This document shows positions 1-9,540 of a stretch of DNA of 64,000 nt, one piece after another. Both the position numbers and the translations under genes were made by a program. Each line of letters begins with the position of its first letter. Within the stretch, counting starts at the first letter, position 1. A model generated the notes under the pieces. That model was not told where the DNA came from and did no database searches. It saw only the letters and a list, made by a program, of their open reading frames with translations. Source of the DNA: Microbacterium sp. Marseille-Q6965 (GTDB lineage: Bacteria; Actinomycetota; Actinomycetes; Actinomycetales; Microbacteriaceae); NCBI RefSeq assembly GCF_946151065.1, contig NZ_CAMGZA010000005.1, positions 124,001 through 188,000 of the forward strand, given 5' to 3'.

Positions 1-1473
1 GTCGATCGGGTGCGCCACCTGCATGCCCTCGATGTTGATGCCCGCGTCGCCGAAGATCTTGCCGTAGATGGCGACGATGCCGGGGCGGTCGTCGTAGCGC
101 ATGACGACGTGGTGCGCCGCGATCGGCACCTCGATCTCGTAGCCGTTGATGCCGACGATCTTCTGCACCATCCGCGTGCCGGCGAGCGTGCCGGCCACGC
201 TGAGCGTGGTGCCGTCCGAGAGCGTGCCCCGCAGGATCGTGATGTTGCGGTACTCCGGGCTTTCCTTCTCGACGATCATGCGCGTCTCGATGCCGCGCTG
301 CTCCGCGAACACCGGGGCGTTGACGTACGAGACGGTCTCGCTCACGACGTTCGCGAGGATGCCCTTGAGCGCCGCGAGGCGGTAGACGCTCACGTCGTAG
401 TCGGCGAGCTCGCCGCGCACCTCGATCTCGAGGTGCTGCAGGGCGCCGTGCGCGAGGCCGCTGAAGACCTGGCCAAGCTTCTCGACGAGCGCGATGCCGG
501 GCCGCACGAACGGGTCGATGATCCCGCCCGCCACGTTCACGGCGTCGGGTACGAGGTCGCCCTCGAGCGCGAGCTTGACGGAACGGGCCACCGAGACGCC
601 GGCCTTCTCCTGCGCCTCGTCGGTGGACGCGCCGAGGTGCGGCGTCGCGACGACGTTCGGCAGCGCCGTCAGGCGCGTGTCGGTGGGCGGCTCGCTCGTG
701 AACACGTCGAGGCCGGCGCCGGCGATCTCGCCCGCGGTGAGGGCCTCGTACAGGGCGTCCTCGTCGATCAGTCCGCCGCGGGCGACGTTGACGACGTAGG
801 CGGTGCTCTTCATCGCCTTGAGCTGGGCCTCGCCGATCATGCCCGTCGTCTCGGGGGTCTTCGGCATGTGGATCGTGAGGAAGTCCGCCTGCGCGACGAG
901 GTCGTCCAGGCTCAGCAGTTCAACGCCGAGCTGCTGGGCGCGGGCGCTCGTGACGTACGGGTCGAAGGCGACCACGCGCATCCCGAACGCCTGCATGCGG
1001 GCCGCGACGAGGGCGCCGATGCGCCCGAGTCCCACCACGCCGAGGGTCTTCTCGAACAGCTCAGTGCCGGTGAAGCTGCTGCGCTTCCACTCCCCCGCGG
1101 CGATCGACGCGCGGGCCGACGGGATGTGGCGGGCGAGGCTGAGGATGTGGCCGCACGTGAGCTCGGCCGCCGAGATGATGTTCGACGTCGGGGCGTTGAC
1201 CACCATGACGCCGGCGGTGGTGGCCGCCTTGATGTCGACGTTGTCGAGGCCCACGCCGGCGCGCGCGATCACCTTGAGCTTGGGTGCGTGCGAGATCGCC
1301 TCGGCGTCCATCTTCGTCGCCGAGCGCACGAGCACCGCATTAGCCTCGGCCAGCGCCTCGAAGAGCGCCGGGCGGTCGGTACCGTCCACGGTGCGCACGT
1401 CGAAGTCGGGCCCGAGGGCCTCGATCGTGGCGGGCGAGAGCTGTTCGGCGAGGAGGACGACGGGCTTCGACAC
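1..1473 (-). CDS. serA: D-3-phosphoglycerate dehydrogenase (3' end beyond window)
   Basis: Catalyses the first step of serine synthesis, NAD-dependent oxidation of 3-phosphoglycerate. The translation shows the 2-hydroxyacid dehydrogenase core with a Rossmann motif GVVGLGRIGALVAARM near residue 150 and the catalytic-His segment TPHLGAST. A long C-terminal extension with the ACT-type segment MRYDDRPGIVAI follows, as in long actinobacterial SerA. I chose the GTG at 1471-1473 (VSKPVVLLAE) because AAAGGA lies about 7 nt upstream and homologous sequence begins there. The last roughly 30-40 residues fall outside the window. The ACT domain implies serine feedback control, which is family knowledge. 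Confidence 0.95.
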   Translation of the reverse strand, partial: MSKPVVLLAEQLSPATIEALGPDFDVRTVDGTDRPALFEALAEANAVLVRSATKMDAEAISHAPKLKVIARAGVGLDNVDIKAATTAGVMVVNAPTSNIISAAELTCGHILSLARHIPSARASIAAGEWKRSSFTGTELFEKTLGVVGLGRIGALVAARMQAFGMRVVAFDPYVTSARAQQLGVELLSLDDLVAQADFLTIHMPKTPETTGMIGEAQLKAMKSTAYVVNVARGGLIDEDALYEALTAGEIAGAGLDVFTSEPPTDTRLTALPNVVATPHLGASTDEAQEKAGVSVARSVKLALEGDLVPDAVNVAGGIIDPFVRPGIALVEKLGQVFSGLAHGALQHLEIEVRGELADYDVSVYRLAALKGILANVVSETVSYVNAPVFAEQRGIETRMIVEKESPEYRNITILRGTLSDGTTLSVAGTLAGTRMVQKIVGINGYEIEVPIAAHHVVMRYDDRPGIVAIYGKIFGDAGINIEGMQVAHPID

Positions 1474-1604
1474 GGATGAATCCTTTGGTGCTTGAGCGGG
1501 CGCGCGGTGATCGGTCGACGCGCCGCACGCCGTCGGGGCGCGGTCGCTTCCACCTTATCCGCCGCGCGGGGTCGCTCCCGTCGCGCGGCCGGCGGCGGAG
1601 GGCG

Positions 1605-1955
1605 TCAGCCGATGAGGCTGCCCGTGTTGACCGTCGTGTATGCCATGACGTTGAGCCAGAGCACGGCCACGATGCTCAGACCCACCAGGAGCAGGATCGT
1701 CAGAATGCGCAGTCCCCGGGTGCGGCCGACCGACACGGCGATCGCGAAGAGCACGACCGGCAGCGCGATGGTCAGCAGCCACATCCCCCATCCGAGGGCG
1801 TTGAGCGACAGCCCCGCCGCCGCGGTCGTCTGCACGCTCTGCACGAGCTGCGAGATGCCGCTCCACACCGCGTACGCGTAGAGCAGGGCGAACACGCCCG
1901 CGATGGTCGCGACGATCCAGGTCGGTCGCTTCGCGACGCTCGTCGTCTCGGTCAC
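1605..1955 (-). CDS. small three-helix membrane protein, function unknown
   Basis: A 116-residue protein with a short polar N-terminus and about three predicted membrane helices (roughly residues 11-30, 50-70 and 80-100, rich in Leu/Ile/Val). I do not recognise the family. The GTG start overlaps the stop of the upstream gene by 4 bases (GTGA), so the two membrane proteins are probably translationally coupled and may act together. An ATG further upstream in the same frame would run deep into that neighbour and is unlikely. Confidence 0.7.
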   Translation of the reverse strand: MTETTSVAKRPTWIVATIAGVFALLYAYAVWSGISQLVQSVQTTAAAGLSLNALGWGMWLLTIALPVVLFAIAVSVGRTRGLRILTILLLVGLSIVAVLWLNVMAYTTVNTGSLIG

Positions 1956-2458
1956 TGCCCGATCACCCCCACCATCACGAACGGCCACGGGACGAGCACG
2001 ACCACACCCACGAGCAACGCGGCGATCCGCAGCCAGGCGGGGCGGCCGCGCGTGAGGTACCAGCTCGCGGCGAACCAGATCGCCGGGGCCAGGATCGCGA
2101 GCACCATGCTGCCGTGGAACATCGCGTCGGCCACGGCGCCCGTCTGCACCTGGATCCAGTCCCGCAGGCGCATCGCGCCGAGCACCCAGCCGACGGTCCA
2201 CAGCAGATACACGCCGCCCAGCACGCCGAGCGTCACGAGCGCCACGTCACCCAGTCGCCGTGCCTCCGGCTCCCCGTCGTCCGCGCGCTGCTCGGCCGCC
2301 GGCTCCGGGGCACGCTCCCCGCCCGTTCGGGGCGCCGCATCGACCGGCGCGCCCGCGGCCGCCACGGGCTCGGCGGCACCGCCGGAGGCCCCAGGGACGA
2401 GGGTCGGATCGTCCTCGTCGCCCGCCCAGGAGAGCGCGTCGTCGTCAGGTCGCGGCAT
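1952..2458 (-). CDS. membrane protein with acidic Ala/Pro-rich N-terminus, function unknown
   Basis: 168 residues. The first ~65 are low-complexity Ala/Pro/Glu/Asp-rich and probably cytosolic and disordered. Three hydrophobic helices follow (about 68-93, 112-135 and 141-164). The family is not recognised. It forms a two-gene unit with the 116-residue membrane protein downstream, with a 4-base overlap. Only ~55 bp separate it from the divergent FUSC gene, so promoters of both probably sit in that gap. Confidence 0.7.
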   Translation of the reverse strand: MPRPDDDALSWAGDEDDPTLVPGASGGAAEPVAAAGAPVDAAPRTGGERAPEPAAEQRADDGEPEARRLGDVALVTLGVLGGVYLLWTVGWVLGAMRLRDWIQVQTGAVADAMFHGSMVLAILAPAIWFAASWYLTRGRPAWLRIAALLVGVVVLVPWPFVMVGVIGQ

Positions 2459-2514
2459 AGGGCACAGCGTAGCGATCCCTACTGCGGACCGCCCGCGGGC
2501 GTAGCGTGATCGGC

Positions 2515-3567
2515 ATGAAGGTGCTCGGTGCGGTCAGGGCGTCGCGGCGCACGCCGGCGGTGCAGGCGGCGAAGGCGTTCCTCGCCACGATCGCCGCGTG
2601 GCTGCTCGCCAGCTGGCTGATCCCGCACGGACCGCCGCCGGTGTTCGCGGCGATCGCGGCGCTGCTCGTCGTGCAGCCGAGCCTGAACCAGTCGTACCTG
2701 AAGGCCCTCGAGCGCAGCGCGGGCGTGATCGCGGGCGTCGTCGTGGCGTCGCTCGTGGCCCTCGCCATCCCCGATCCGGTCTGGGCCCTGCCCGTCGCGG
2801 TGGGCGGTGCCATCCTGCTCGCATGGGCGCTGCGCATGACGGCCGGCACGTCGAACCAGGCCGGCATCAGCGCGCTGCTCGTCATCGCACTGGGCGCCGC
2901 CACGCCGTCGTACGCCTTCGACCGCGTCATCGAGACCGTCCTCGGCGCGGTCATCGGCTTCGTCGTCAACCTCGCGCTCGTGCCGCCCGTCGCCGTCGCG
3001 CCGGCCCGCGAGGCGATCGAACGGCTCGGCGAGGAGCTCGCCCGCTCCCTCGAGCGGCTGGCCGACGCCCTGGGCACGACGAACTCGCGCGCCGAGCTCG
3101 AGTCGCTCATGGTGCAGGCGCGCCTGCTGCGGCCCATGCGCGACGCCGCGGAGTCGGCACTCGACGCCGCCGCCGACTCGCTCGCCCTCAACCCCCGCGG
3201 GCGGCAGCACCGCGAGGCCATCGCGGCGCAGCGCGCACTGCTGGGCACCTTCACCTCGCTGATCCGCCAGACGGTGGGCATGACGCGCGCCTTCTACGAC
3301 CACCACGACGACGAGATCGCGCGCGAGCCCGCCGTCCCCGGCATCGCGACGCAACTGCGCGCGGCCGCCCACGACGTGCGCCTGCGCGTGCGGCGCTCGG
3401 TGCCCGATGCCCCCGAGACGCGCACACTGCCCGCCCTCACCGATCCGCTCACGGTCGACCCGCCCACCGGCCCGCACTGGATTCTCATCGGCTCGCTCCT
3501 GGAGGACCTGCGCCGCGTGCACGGCGAGCTGGCGGAGCCGCTCGACGGGGACCGGATGGCAGGATGA
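2515..3567 (+). CDS. FUSC-family (aromatic-acid-exporter-like) membrane protein
   Basis: 350 residues. The N-terminal half has six or so hydrophobic segments (about residues 20-150), including the pattern PPVFAAIAALLVVQPSLNQS typical of the FUSC/DUF939 family. The C-terminal half is a charged helical cytosolic domain (LERLADAL and similar). FUSC proteins are related to p-hydroxybenzoate and fusaric acid efflux components, so export of small aromatic compounds is possible but not shown here. I favour the ATG at 2515 over the GTG at 2506. The stop lies 4 bp before the exonuclease start, suggesting co-transcription. Confidence 0.8.
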   Translation: MKVLGAVRASRRTPAVQAAKAFLATIAAWLLASWLIPHGPPPVFAAIAALLVVQPSLNQSYLKALERSAGVIAGVVVASLVALAIPDPVWALPVAVGGAILLAWALRMTAGTSNQAGISALLVIALGAATPSYAFDRVIETVLGAVIGFVVNLALVPPVAVAPAREAIERLGEELARSLERLADALGTTNSRAELESLMVQARLLRPMRDAAESALDAAADSLALNPRGRQHREAIAAQRALLGTFTSLIRQTVGMTRAFYDHHDDEIAREPAVPGIATQLRAAAHDVRLRVRRSVPDAPETRTLPALTDPLTVDPPTGPHWILIGSLLEDLRRVHGELAEPLDGDRMAG

Positions 3568-3571
3568 CGCC

Positions 3572-4489
3572 ATGACCCGGCTCATGCTGCTCGACACGGC
3601 CTCGCTCTACTTCCGCGCCTACTACGGGGTGCCCGACACGTTCCGGTCCCCCGACGGCACGATCGTGAACGCGGCGCGCGGGCTGCTCGACATGGTCGCC
3701 AAGCTCGTGTCGACGTATGAGCCGAGCCGGCTCGTGGCGTGCTGGGACGACGACTGGCGCCCGCAGTGGCGGGTGGACCTGATCCCGTCGTACAAGACGC
3801 ACCGCGTCGTGCAGCAGGTCGCCGGCGCGCCCGATGTCGAGGAGGTGCCCGACCCGCTGCAGGCGCAGGTGCCGATCATCCGCGAATCGCTTGCGGCGCT
3901 CGGCATCGCCGTCGTCGGGGCGCCGCAGCACGAGGCGGACGACGTGATCGGCACGCTCGCCACGCGCGAGCCCGGCCGGGTGGATGTCGTCACGGGCGAT
4001 CGAGACCTGTTCCAGCTCGTCGACGATGAGCGCGACGTCCGCGTGATCTACACCGCGCGGGGCATGAGCAGCCTCGAGGTCGTGACCGACGAGGTGGTGC
4101 GCGCCAAGTACGGGGTGCACGCGGCGCAGTACGCCGACTACGCCACCCTGCGCGGTGACGCCTCCGACGGCCTGCCGGGTGTGAAGGGCGTGGGCGAGAA
4201 GACCGCCGCGACCCTGCTGGCGGCACACGGCGACCTCGCCGGCATCCGCGCCGCCGCCGCGGCGGGCGAGGGCATGTCAGCCGGGGTGCGCGCCAAGCTG
4301 GCCGACGCCGCCGACTACCTCGACGTGGCGCCGCGGGTCGTCGCGGTGGCGCGCGACCTCCCTCTCGAGCCCTGCAACGACGCGCTGGGCGGCTTCGACG
4401 CCGACGCGGCCCGCGCCCTGGCGGCGCGCTGGGGCCTGTCCCAGCCGATGGACCGCGCGATCGCGGCCATCGAGGCCGTCGCCGGCTGA
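3572..4489 (+). CDS. stand-alone 5'-3' exonuclease (PolA exonuclease-domain family)
   Basis: 305 residues matching the FEN/5'-3' exonuclease fold seen at the N-terminus of DNA polymerase I, but with no polymerase domain. Visible metal-binding motifs are LLDTASLYFRAYYG near the start, EADDVIGTLA, GDRDLFQLV, and the helix-3-turn-helix segment GDASDGLPGVKGVGEKTA. Such proteins process flaps and RNA primers, which is family knowledge. The ATG at 3572 aligns with the family start. It sits immediately after the FUSC stop codon, probably in the same transcript, though no functional link is evident. Confidence 0.92.
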   Translation: MTRLMLLDTASLYFRAYYGVPDTFRSPDGTIVNAARGLLDMVAKLVSTYEPSRLVACWDDDWRPQWRVDLIPSYKTHRVVQQVAGAPDVEEVPDPLQAQVPIIRESLAALGIAVVGAPQHEADDVIGTLATREPGRVDVVTGDRDLFQLVDDERDVRVIYTARGMSSLEVVTDEVVRAKYGVHAAQYADYATLRGDASDGLPGVKGVGEKTAATLLAAHGDLAGIRAAAAAGEGMSAGVRAKLADAADYLDVAPRVVAVARDLPLEPCNDALGGFDADAARALAARWGLSQPMDRAIAAIEAVAG

Positions 4490-4514
4490 GCCGGTCCGCC
4501 CAGGACGACGGCGT

Positions 4515-5774
4515 TCAGCGCCGCTGCGCGCCGATCACGGCGCCGGTCAGCAGCACCGTGAAGCCGACGCCCAGCGCGAGGCTAAAGGCGAGCGGCGCGC
4601 TCCAGCCGCCCGTGGCGTCGTGGAGCGCGCCCGCGATCGGCGCACCGAGCGTGCCGAACACGTAGGCGAGCCCCTGCACGAGGGCCGATCCCGTCGCCGC
4701 CTCGGCGTCGGTGCGCACGACGCGCATCAGCACGGTGAAGATCACGACGAACCCGCCCGCGTGCGCGATCGATCCGATCGCCGCCCACAGCGCCAGCAGC
4801 TGCGGCGCCAGGAGCATGCCGCCCGAGACGAGGATCCAGCACGCGCTCACCACCGCCGCGGGCACCATGAGCGGCAGGTACCGTGCCAGCACCGGCACGA
4901 CGAAGGCGCCGACGATCGCACCGCCCTGGAAGATCGACGCGAGCGCGCCCGCCGTCGTGGCATCCACACCGTTGAGGTCGGCCGCCATGGCCGGCAGCCA
5001 CGTGGAGATCGCGTAGTAGGCCGCCGACTGGCACGCGAAGGTGCCGGTGAGCAGCCACACGACGGGGTGCCGCACCGCCCGTCCGCGGCCGGCCAGCACC
5101 GGTACCGGGCCGGTGAGGGCGAGCGACTCGGCCGCCGTTCCCGCGGCGCGGGTCTCGCCCGAGTAGCGCTCGGCCCACGTGGCGCCGGGAGCGCGGTCGC
5201 GCTGCAGGTGCACGACCCACAGCACGATCCCCACCACCGACAGCAGGCCCCACGACAGCAGGGCGAGCGGCCAACCGGCCAGCTCGGCCAGCGGAGCGGT
5301 CGCGAGCGTCGCGAAGAGCGAGCCCACGTTGAGCATGGCCGTGTAGGCGGCCGTGACGGTCGCGACGTTGCGCTCCGGCACGTCGCGGCGGATGATCACG
5401 GGGATCACGACGTTGCCGATCGTGATGGCCGCGCCGGCGACGATCATGCCCGCGATCATCCAGCCGTATGAGGGCACCGAGCGGATCAGCGTGCCGGCGA
5501 TCACACCGGCCAGGCAGATGAGCAGCGCCAGCTCGGGGCCGGCGCGCCGGATCACCAGGGCCGCGGCGGGCGTCACGATCGCGAACATGAGCACGGCGCT
5601 CGTCATGATGAGCGATGCGCCTGCGGCGTCCAGGCCGAGCTGATGCTCGATGTCGCGCAGCACGGGCGACACGGCCAGCACCGGCGCCCGCAGGCTCAGG
5701 GCGGCCACGAGCACGCCCGCGACGACGAGCCAGGGGAACGCCCGCCTCGGCAGCGAGGCGGGCGAGGACGTCAT
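4515..5774 (-). CDS. MFS transporter, CynX/NimT-like
   Basis: 419 residues with about 12 hydrophobic helices in two six-helix halves separated by a hydrophilic loop around residues 185-220. The N-terminal helix region [20 protein letters not shown] and the second-half [17 protein letters not shown] resemble the cyanate/nitroimidazole-resistance (CynX/NimT) branch of MFS. The substrate cannot be told from sequence. It is convergent with the exonuclease gene and followed upstream by trpD on the same strand, 41 bp away. Confidence 0.88.
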   Translation of the reverse strand: MTSSPASLPRRAFPWLVVAGVLVAALSLRAPVLAVSPVLRDIEHQLGLDAAGASLIMTSAVLMFAIVTPAAALVIRRAGPELALLICLAGVIAGTLIRSVPSYGWMIAGMIVAGAAITIGNVVIPVIIRRDVPERNVATVTAAYTAMLNVGSLFATLATAPLAELAGWPLALLSWGLLSVVGIVLWVVHLQRDRAPGATWAERYSGETRAAGTAAESLALTGPVPVLAGRGRAVRHPVVWLLTGTFACQSAAYYAISTWLPAMAADLNGVDATTAGALASIFQGGAIVGAFVVPVLARYLPLMVPAAVVSACWILVSGGMLLAPQLLALWAAIGSIAHAGGFVVIFTVLMRVVRTDAEAATGSALVQGLAYVFGTLGAPIAGALHDATGGWSAPLAFSLALGVGFTVLLTGAVIGAQRR

Positions 5775-5815
5775 GGCGCCAGTCTACGTCCGGGCCGACG
5801 GGCGCCCCGGAGGCC

Positions 5816-6877
5816 TCAGGCCTCGGCTACCTCGCGGGTGGCGCGCACCCAGGCCTCCAGCTTGGCCTCGGCGCGACCGTCGTCGATCGCCGCCGCGGCC
5901 TCGTCCCTGGCCTCGATCAGCCGCTGGATGAGGTTGCGCTGGGCCTGCGAGGGGTCCTGCGAGAGCCGGTACGCCACGATGCCGGCCGCGGCGTTCAGCA
6001 GCACGATGTCGCGCACGGCGCCCTGCTCGCCCGCGAGGGTGCGGCGCAGCACGCCCGCGTTGTGCAGGGGGTCGCCGCCCCGGATGTCGTCGAGGGTCGC
6101 GGTCGGCATGCCGAGATCGCGCGGGTGGATGTCGAACTCGTGCTGATCGCCGTTCGAGATCTGCCAGATGCGGCTGTAGCCCGTCGTCGTCAGTTCGTCG
6201 AGGCCGTCCTCGCCGCGGAAGACGAGGGCGGTGGCGCCGCGGGTGCGGAAGACACCGGCGATGAGCGGCACGACGTCGGGGTTGGCCACGCCCACGGCGT
6301 TGGCCTCGGCCCGCGCCGGGTTCACGAGCGGCCCCAGGAAGTTGAAAACCGTCGGCACGCCCAGCTCGCCGCGCACCGGGGCGGCGTGCTTGAAGCCGGG
6401 GTGGAACGCGGCGGCCCACGCGAAGGTGATGCCGGCACGCTCCAGCACGCCGGCGACCGCCTCCGGCGACAGCGTCAGGTCGATGCCGAGCTGGCCGAGC
6501 ACGTCGGACGAGCCCGTCTTCGAGCTCACCGCGCGGTTGCCGTGCTTGACGACCGGGATGCCGGTGGCGGCGATCACGATCGAGGCCGTCGTCGACACGT
6601 TCACGGTGCCGATCCGGTCTCCCCCGGTGCCGACGATGTCGAGCACGTTGGGGTCCACCGGCAGGGGCACCGCGGCGTCGAGGATCGCGTCGCGGAAGCC
6701 GATGATCTCCTCCACCGACTCGCCTTTGGCGCGCAGCGCCGTGAGGAATCCGCCCAGCTGCGCGGGCGTCGCCTCGCCGCGCATGACCTGCCGCATCGCC
6801 CAGTGCGCCTGCGACACGCTCAGGTCGGTGCGCGAGAGAAGGGTGGTGAGCACGTCGGCCCAGGTCGGTTCCGCCAT
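5816..6877 (-). CDS. trpD: anthranilate phosphoribosyltransferase
   Basis: Joins anthranilate to PRPP in tryptophan synthesis. The 353-residue product shows the PRPP-binding GTGGD motif, the KHGNRAVSS motif that contacts PRPP and anthranilate, and GGDPLHNAG near the C-terminus. The ATG at 6875-6877 gives a normal N-terminus ([16 protein letters not shown]). It stands alone here, away from other trp genes. The 120 bp upstream gap is shared with the divergent ctaE operon and contains strong inverted repeats. Confidence 0.96.
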   Translation of the reverse strand: MAEPTWADVLTTLLSRTDLSVSQAHWAMRQVMRGEATPAQLGGFLTALRAKGESVEEIIGFRDAILDAAVPLPVDPNVLDIVGTGGDRIGTVNVSTTASIVIAATGIPVVKHGNRAVSSKTGSSDVLGQLGIDLTLSPEAVAGVLERAGITFAWAAAFHPGFKHAAPVRGELGVPTVFNFLGPLVNPARAEANAVGVANPDVVPLIAGVFRTRGATALVFRGEDGLDELTTTGYSRIWQISNGDQHEFDIHPRDLGMPTATLDDIRGGDPLHNAGVLRRTLAGEQGAVRDIVLLNAAAGIVAYRLSQDPSQAQRNLIQRLIEARDEAAAAIDDGRAEAKLEAWVRATREVAEA

Positions 6878-6925
6878 GCACCGATCCTATCCACGGGCGT
6901 TTCCCGCCTGACTTTCAGCGGCCGC

Positions 6926-6961
6926 TTAGGTCGGCCTAACTTCGACGCATTGTCGAAGTTG
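6926..6961. promoter_or_regulatory. two adjacent inverted repeats in the trpD/ctaE intergenic region
   Basis: Positions 6939-6961 hold a perfect 9-bp inverted repeat (AACTTCGAC and GTCGAAGTT) around a 5-base spacer. It begins just inside a second dyad at 6927-6940, TTAGG-TCGG-CCTAA. The second dyad looks like a degraded iron box: TTAGGT and CCTAAC fit the two halves of the DtxR/IdeR consensus, with mismatches in the centre and right edge. They lie 37-72 bp upstream of the ctaE GTG, where an operator would be expected. The regulator is unknown. Confidence 0.5.
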
Positions 6962-6997
6962 CCCGAATCATGCCCGAGGATCGGCAATAATGGACGG

Positions 6998-7624
6998 GTG
7001 ACGACCCCCGCGACGTATGCCCCGGCACCGAAAGTGAAGCGACCTGACCCGGTCGCGGTCGGCACGATTGTGTGGCTCGGCAGCGAAGTCATGTTCTTCG
7101 CCGGCCTGTTCGCGATCTACTTCACGCTCCGCAGCACCGGGCCGGAGCTGTGGGCGGATCGCACCGAGCTTCTCAACGTGCCCTTCGCTCTCATCAACAC
7201 GATCATCCTGGTGCTGTCCAGCGTGACGTGCCAGATGGGCGTGTTCGCCGCGGAGCGCGGCCAGCCCTACACCGTCAAGGGACAAGGCTGGAAGTCGTGG
7301 GGCATGGTCCCGTGGTTCTGGCTGACGTTCGCGCTCGGCGCGATCTTCGTCTGCGGCCAGGTGTGGGAGTACGCACAGCTCGTCGCGCACGGTCTGCCGA
7401 TCACGGCGGACTCGTACGCCTCGGCGTTCTACATCACCACCGGCTTCCACGCGCTGCACGTCACGGGCGGCCTCGTCGCGTTCCTGCTCACGATCGGCCG
7501 CGTGTACGCGGTCAAGCAGTTCCGCCGCAAGGAGGAGACCACGGCGATCGTCGTGTCGTACTACTGGCACTTCGTCGACGTGGTGTGGATCGCCCTGTTC
7601 ATCGTCATCTACTTCCTCAAGTGA
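6998..7624 (+). CDS. ctaE: cytochrome c oxidase subunit III
   Basis: 208 residues with five or so membrane helices. It carries the COX3 hallmark segments [18 protein letters not shown] and [15 protein letters not shown], plus the terminal [18 protein letters not shown]. It is the third core subunit of the aa3 oxidase, stabilising subunit I in the plasma membrane. The GTG at 6998 gives [19 protein letters not shown], a usual actinobacterial N-terminus. It leads the ctaE-qcrC-qcrA-qcrB operon, which matches the bc1-aa3 supercomplex of actinobacteria. The genes for subunits I and II lie at 45.8-48.5 kb. Confidence 0.96.
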   Translation: MTTPATYAPAPKVKRPDPVAVGTIVWLGSEVMFFAGLFAIYFTLRSTGPELWADRTELLNVPFALINTIILVLSSVTCQMGVFAAERGQPYTVKGQGWKSWGMVPWFWLTFALGAIFVCGQVWEYAQLVAHGLPITADSYASAFYITTGFHALHVTGGLVAFLLTIGRVYAVKQFRRKEETTAIVVSYYWHFVDVVWIALFIVIYFLK

Positions 7625-7644
7625 GAGCGGAGCTGAAGAAACAC

Positions 7645-8451
7645 ATGGCACGCGAGAAGAAGATGCGTCGCTCGACCGGCCGCCGGAGCCCCCTGGCCAC
7701 GGCCGCCCTCATCGGCATCGGCCTGCTCATCACGGGTGGTGGCTACGCGGCCGCCTCCGCCGCGGTGGCGTCGACGGCCGAGACCTCCCAGACCCAGACG
7801 GCGCTGACCGCCGAGGACGGCGAGAAGCTGTTCCAGGCCAACTGCGCCACCTGCCACGGCATGGACCTGCAGGGCACCGACGACGGCCCCTCGCTGGTCG
7901 GCGTGGGCGAGCTCGCGGTCGAGTTCCAGGTCGCCACCGGCCGCATGCCGCTGCAGGCCCAGGGCCCGCAGGCACCGCAGAAGCCGGTGCAGTTCACCGA
8001 GGAGCAGATCCAGGCCCTGGCGGCCTACGTGCACTCGGTCGCGCCCGGCCCGAGCTACCCCGACGAGCACATCCTCGACGGCGAGGGCGATGTCTCGCGC
8101 GGCGCCGAGCTGTTCCGCATCAACTGCGCGATGTGCCACAACGTGGCCGCCGCCGGCGGTGCGCTGACCGAGGGCAAGTGGGCGCCGGACATCCAGGACA
8201 CCAGCGGCCTGCACATCTACGCCGCCATGGTGACCGGCCCGCAGAACATGCCGGTGTTCAACGACATGAACCTCACCCCCGAGGACAAGCGGGACATCAT
8301 CTCTGCTCTGCTCTATCAGCAGCAGATGGAAGCTCCTGGTGGCTTCAACCTCGGTTCGCTGGGCCCGGTCTCCGAGGGTCTGTTCGCCTGGATCTTCGGC
8401 ATCGGCGCCCTCGTGGCGATCACGGTGTGGATCACGGCGAAGTCGAACTGA
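7645..8451 (+). CDS. qcrC: diheme cytochrome c subunit of the bc1 complex
   Basis: 268 residues with an N-terminal signal-anchor helix (about 17-40), two c-type heme sites CATCH and CAMCH in two tandem cytochrome c domains, and a C-terminal membrane helix (LFAWIFGIGALVAITVWI). This is the actinobacterial QcrC arrangement, in which the second heme domain replaces soluble cytochrome c and passes electrons directly to the aa3 oxidase. The ATG at 7645 follows 20 bp after ctaE. Confidence 0.96.
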   Translation: MAREKKMRRSTGRRSPLATAALIGIGLLITGGGYAAASAAVASTAETSQTQTALTAEDGEKLFQANCATCHGMDLQGTDDGPSLVGVGELAVEFQVATGRMPLQAQGPQAPQKPVQFTEEQIQALAAYVHSVAPGPSYPDEHILDGEGDVSRGAELFRINCAMCHNVAAAGGALTEGKWAPDIQDTSGLHIYAAMVTGPQNMPVFNDMNLTPEDKRDIISALLYQQQMEAPGGFNLGSLGPVSEGLFAWIFGIGALVAITVWITAKSN

Positions 8452-8487
8452 CGCATGACGAACGAACGTGAAGTGACGAGGAGCACC

Positions 8488-9540
8488 ATGGCACACGAGG
8501 GCGACACGCAGGCGGTGGAGGCGTACCGGCCTTCCCCCGGCCTCGCCGTCCCTGTCTCCGATCCGGTGAAGAACCCGGGTCTGCCGCCGCACCGTGCGCG
8601 GATGACCGACAAGGACCCGAAGGTCGAGAAGACGGCGGCCCGCACGGTCTACACGCTGTTCTACATCTCGGTGGCCGCCAGCCTCTGGGCCGTCGCGGCG
8701 TACATGCTGTTCCCGATCGAGGACGGCTCGACCGTCTCGGTCCGCTACAACAACATGTTCATCGGACTGGGGATCGCGGCCGCGCTGCTGTCGATCGGCA
8801 TCGGCGCGATCCACTGGGCCAAGGCGCTGATGAACGACAAGGAGTACGTGGAGGACCGCCACCCCACGCGCGGCTCCGAGCCCACGCGCGCCGCCGCCGT
8901 CAAGGCGTTCGCCGACGCCAACGAGGAGTCGGGCTTCGGTCGTCGCAAGATGATCCGCAACTCGCTGTTCGTCGCGCTCGGCGCCTCGATCCTGCCCGGC
9001 ATCACGCTGTTCCGCGGCCTCGCCCCGATGTCCGGCGACCCCGTGCACCTCCTGCAGCACACCATGTGGAAGGAGGGCATGCGCCTCGCCCGCGACCCCG
9101 AGGGCACGCCCATCAAGGCGTCCGAGGTCACGCTCGGCTCGGCCTTCCACGTCATTCCCGAGGAGCTCGCGGGTCTCGGCCACGACGAGGGCTACCTCGA
9201 AGAGAAGGCCAAGGCGATCGTGCTGCTCATGCGCCTGCTGCCCGAGCAGCTCATCGAGCGCGAGGAGCGCAAGGACTGGTCGTACGACGGCATCGTCGCG
9301 TACTCGAAGGTCTGCACGCACGTCGGCTGCCCCGTCGCGCTGTACGAGCAGCAGACCCACCACCTGCTGTGCCCGTGCCACCAGTCGCAGTTCGACGTGA
9401 CGGAGGAGGCGAAGGTCATCTTCGGCCCCGCCGCCCGTCCCCTGCCGCAGCTGCCGATCACGGTCGATGACGAGGGCTACCTCGTCGCCCGCAGCGATTT
9501 CACCGAGCCCGTCGGCCCGAGCTTCTGGGAGCGCCACTGA
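8488..9540 (+). CDS. qcrA: Rieske iron-sulfur subunit of the bc1 complex
   Basis: 350 residues. Three membrane helices occur in the first half, then the Rieske domain with CTHVGCPVALY and CPCHQSQFD, which hold the 2Cys-2His [2Fe-2S] centre. The long N-terminal multi-helix part is the actinobacterial form. I chose the ATG at 8488 because GAGGAG sits 6 nt upstream. An in-frame ATG at 8455 (11 residues more) is possible but has no such site. The stop overlaps the qcrB start (TGATG). Confidence 0.94.
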   Translation: MAHEGDTQAVEAYRPSPGLAVPVSDPVKNPGLPPHRARMTDKDPKVEKTAARTVYTLFYISVAASLWAVAAYMLFPIEDGSTVSVRYNNMFIGLGIAAALLSIGIGAIHWAKALMNDKEYVEDRHPTRGSEPTRAAAVKAFADANEESGFGRRKMIRNSLFVALGASILPGITLFRGLAPMSGDPVHLLQHTMWKEGMRLARDPEGTPIKASEVTLGSAFHVIPEELAGLGHDEGYLEEKAKAIVLLMRLLPEQLIEREERKDWSYDGIVAYSKVCTHVGCPVALYEQQTHHLLCPCHQSQFDVTEEAKVIFGPAARPLPQLPITVDDEGYLVARSDFTEPVGPSFWERH

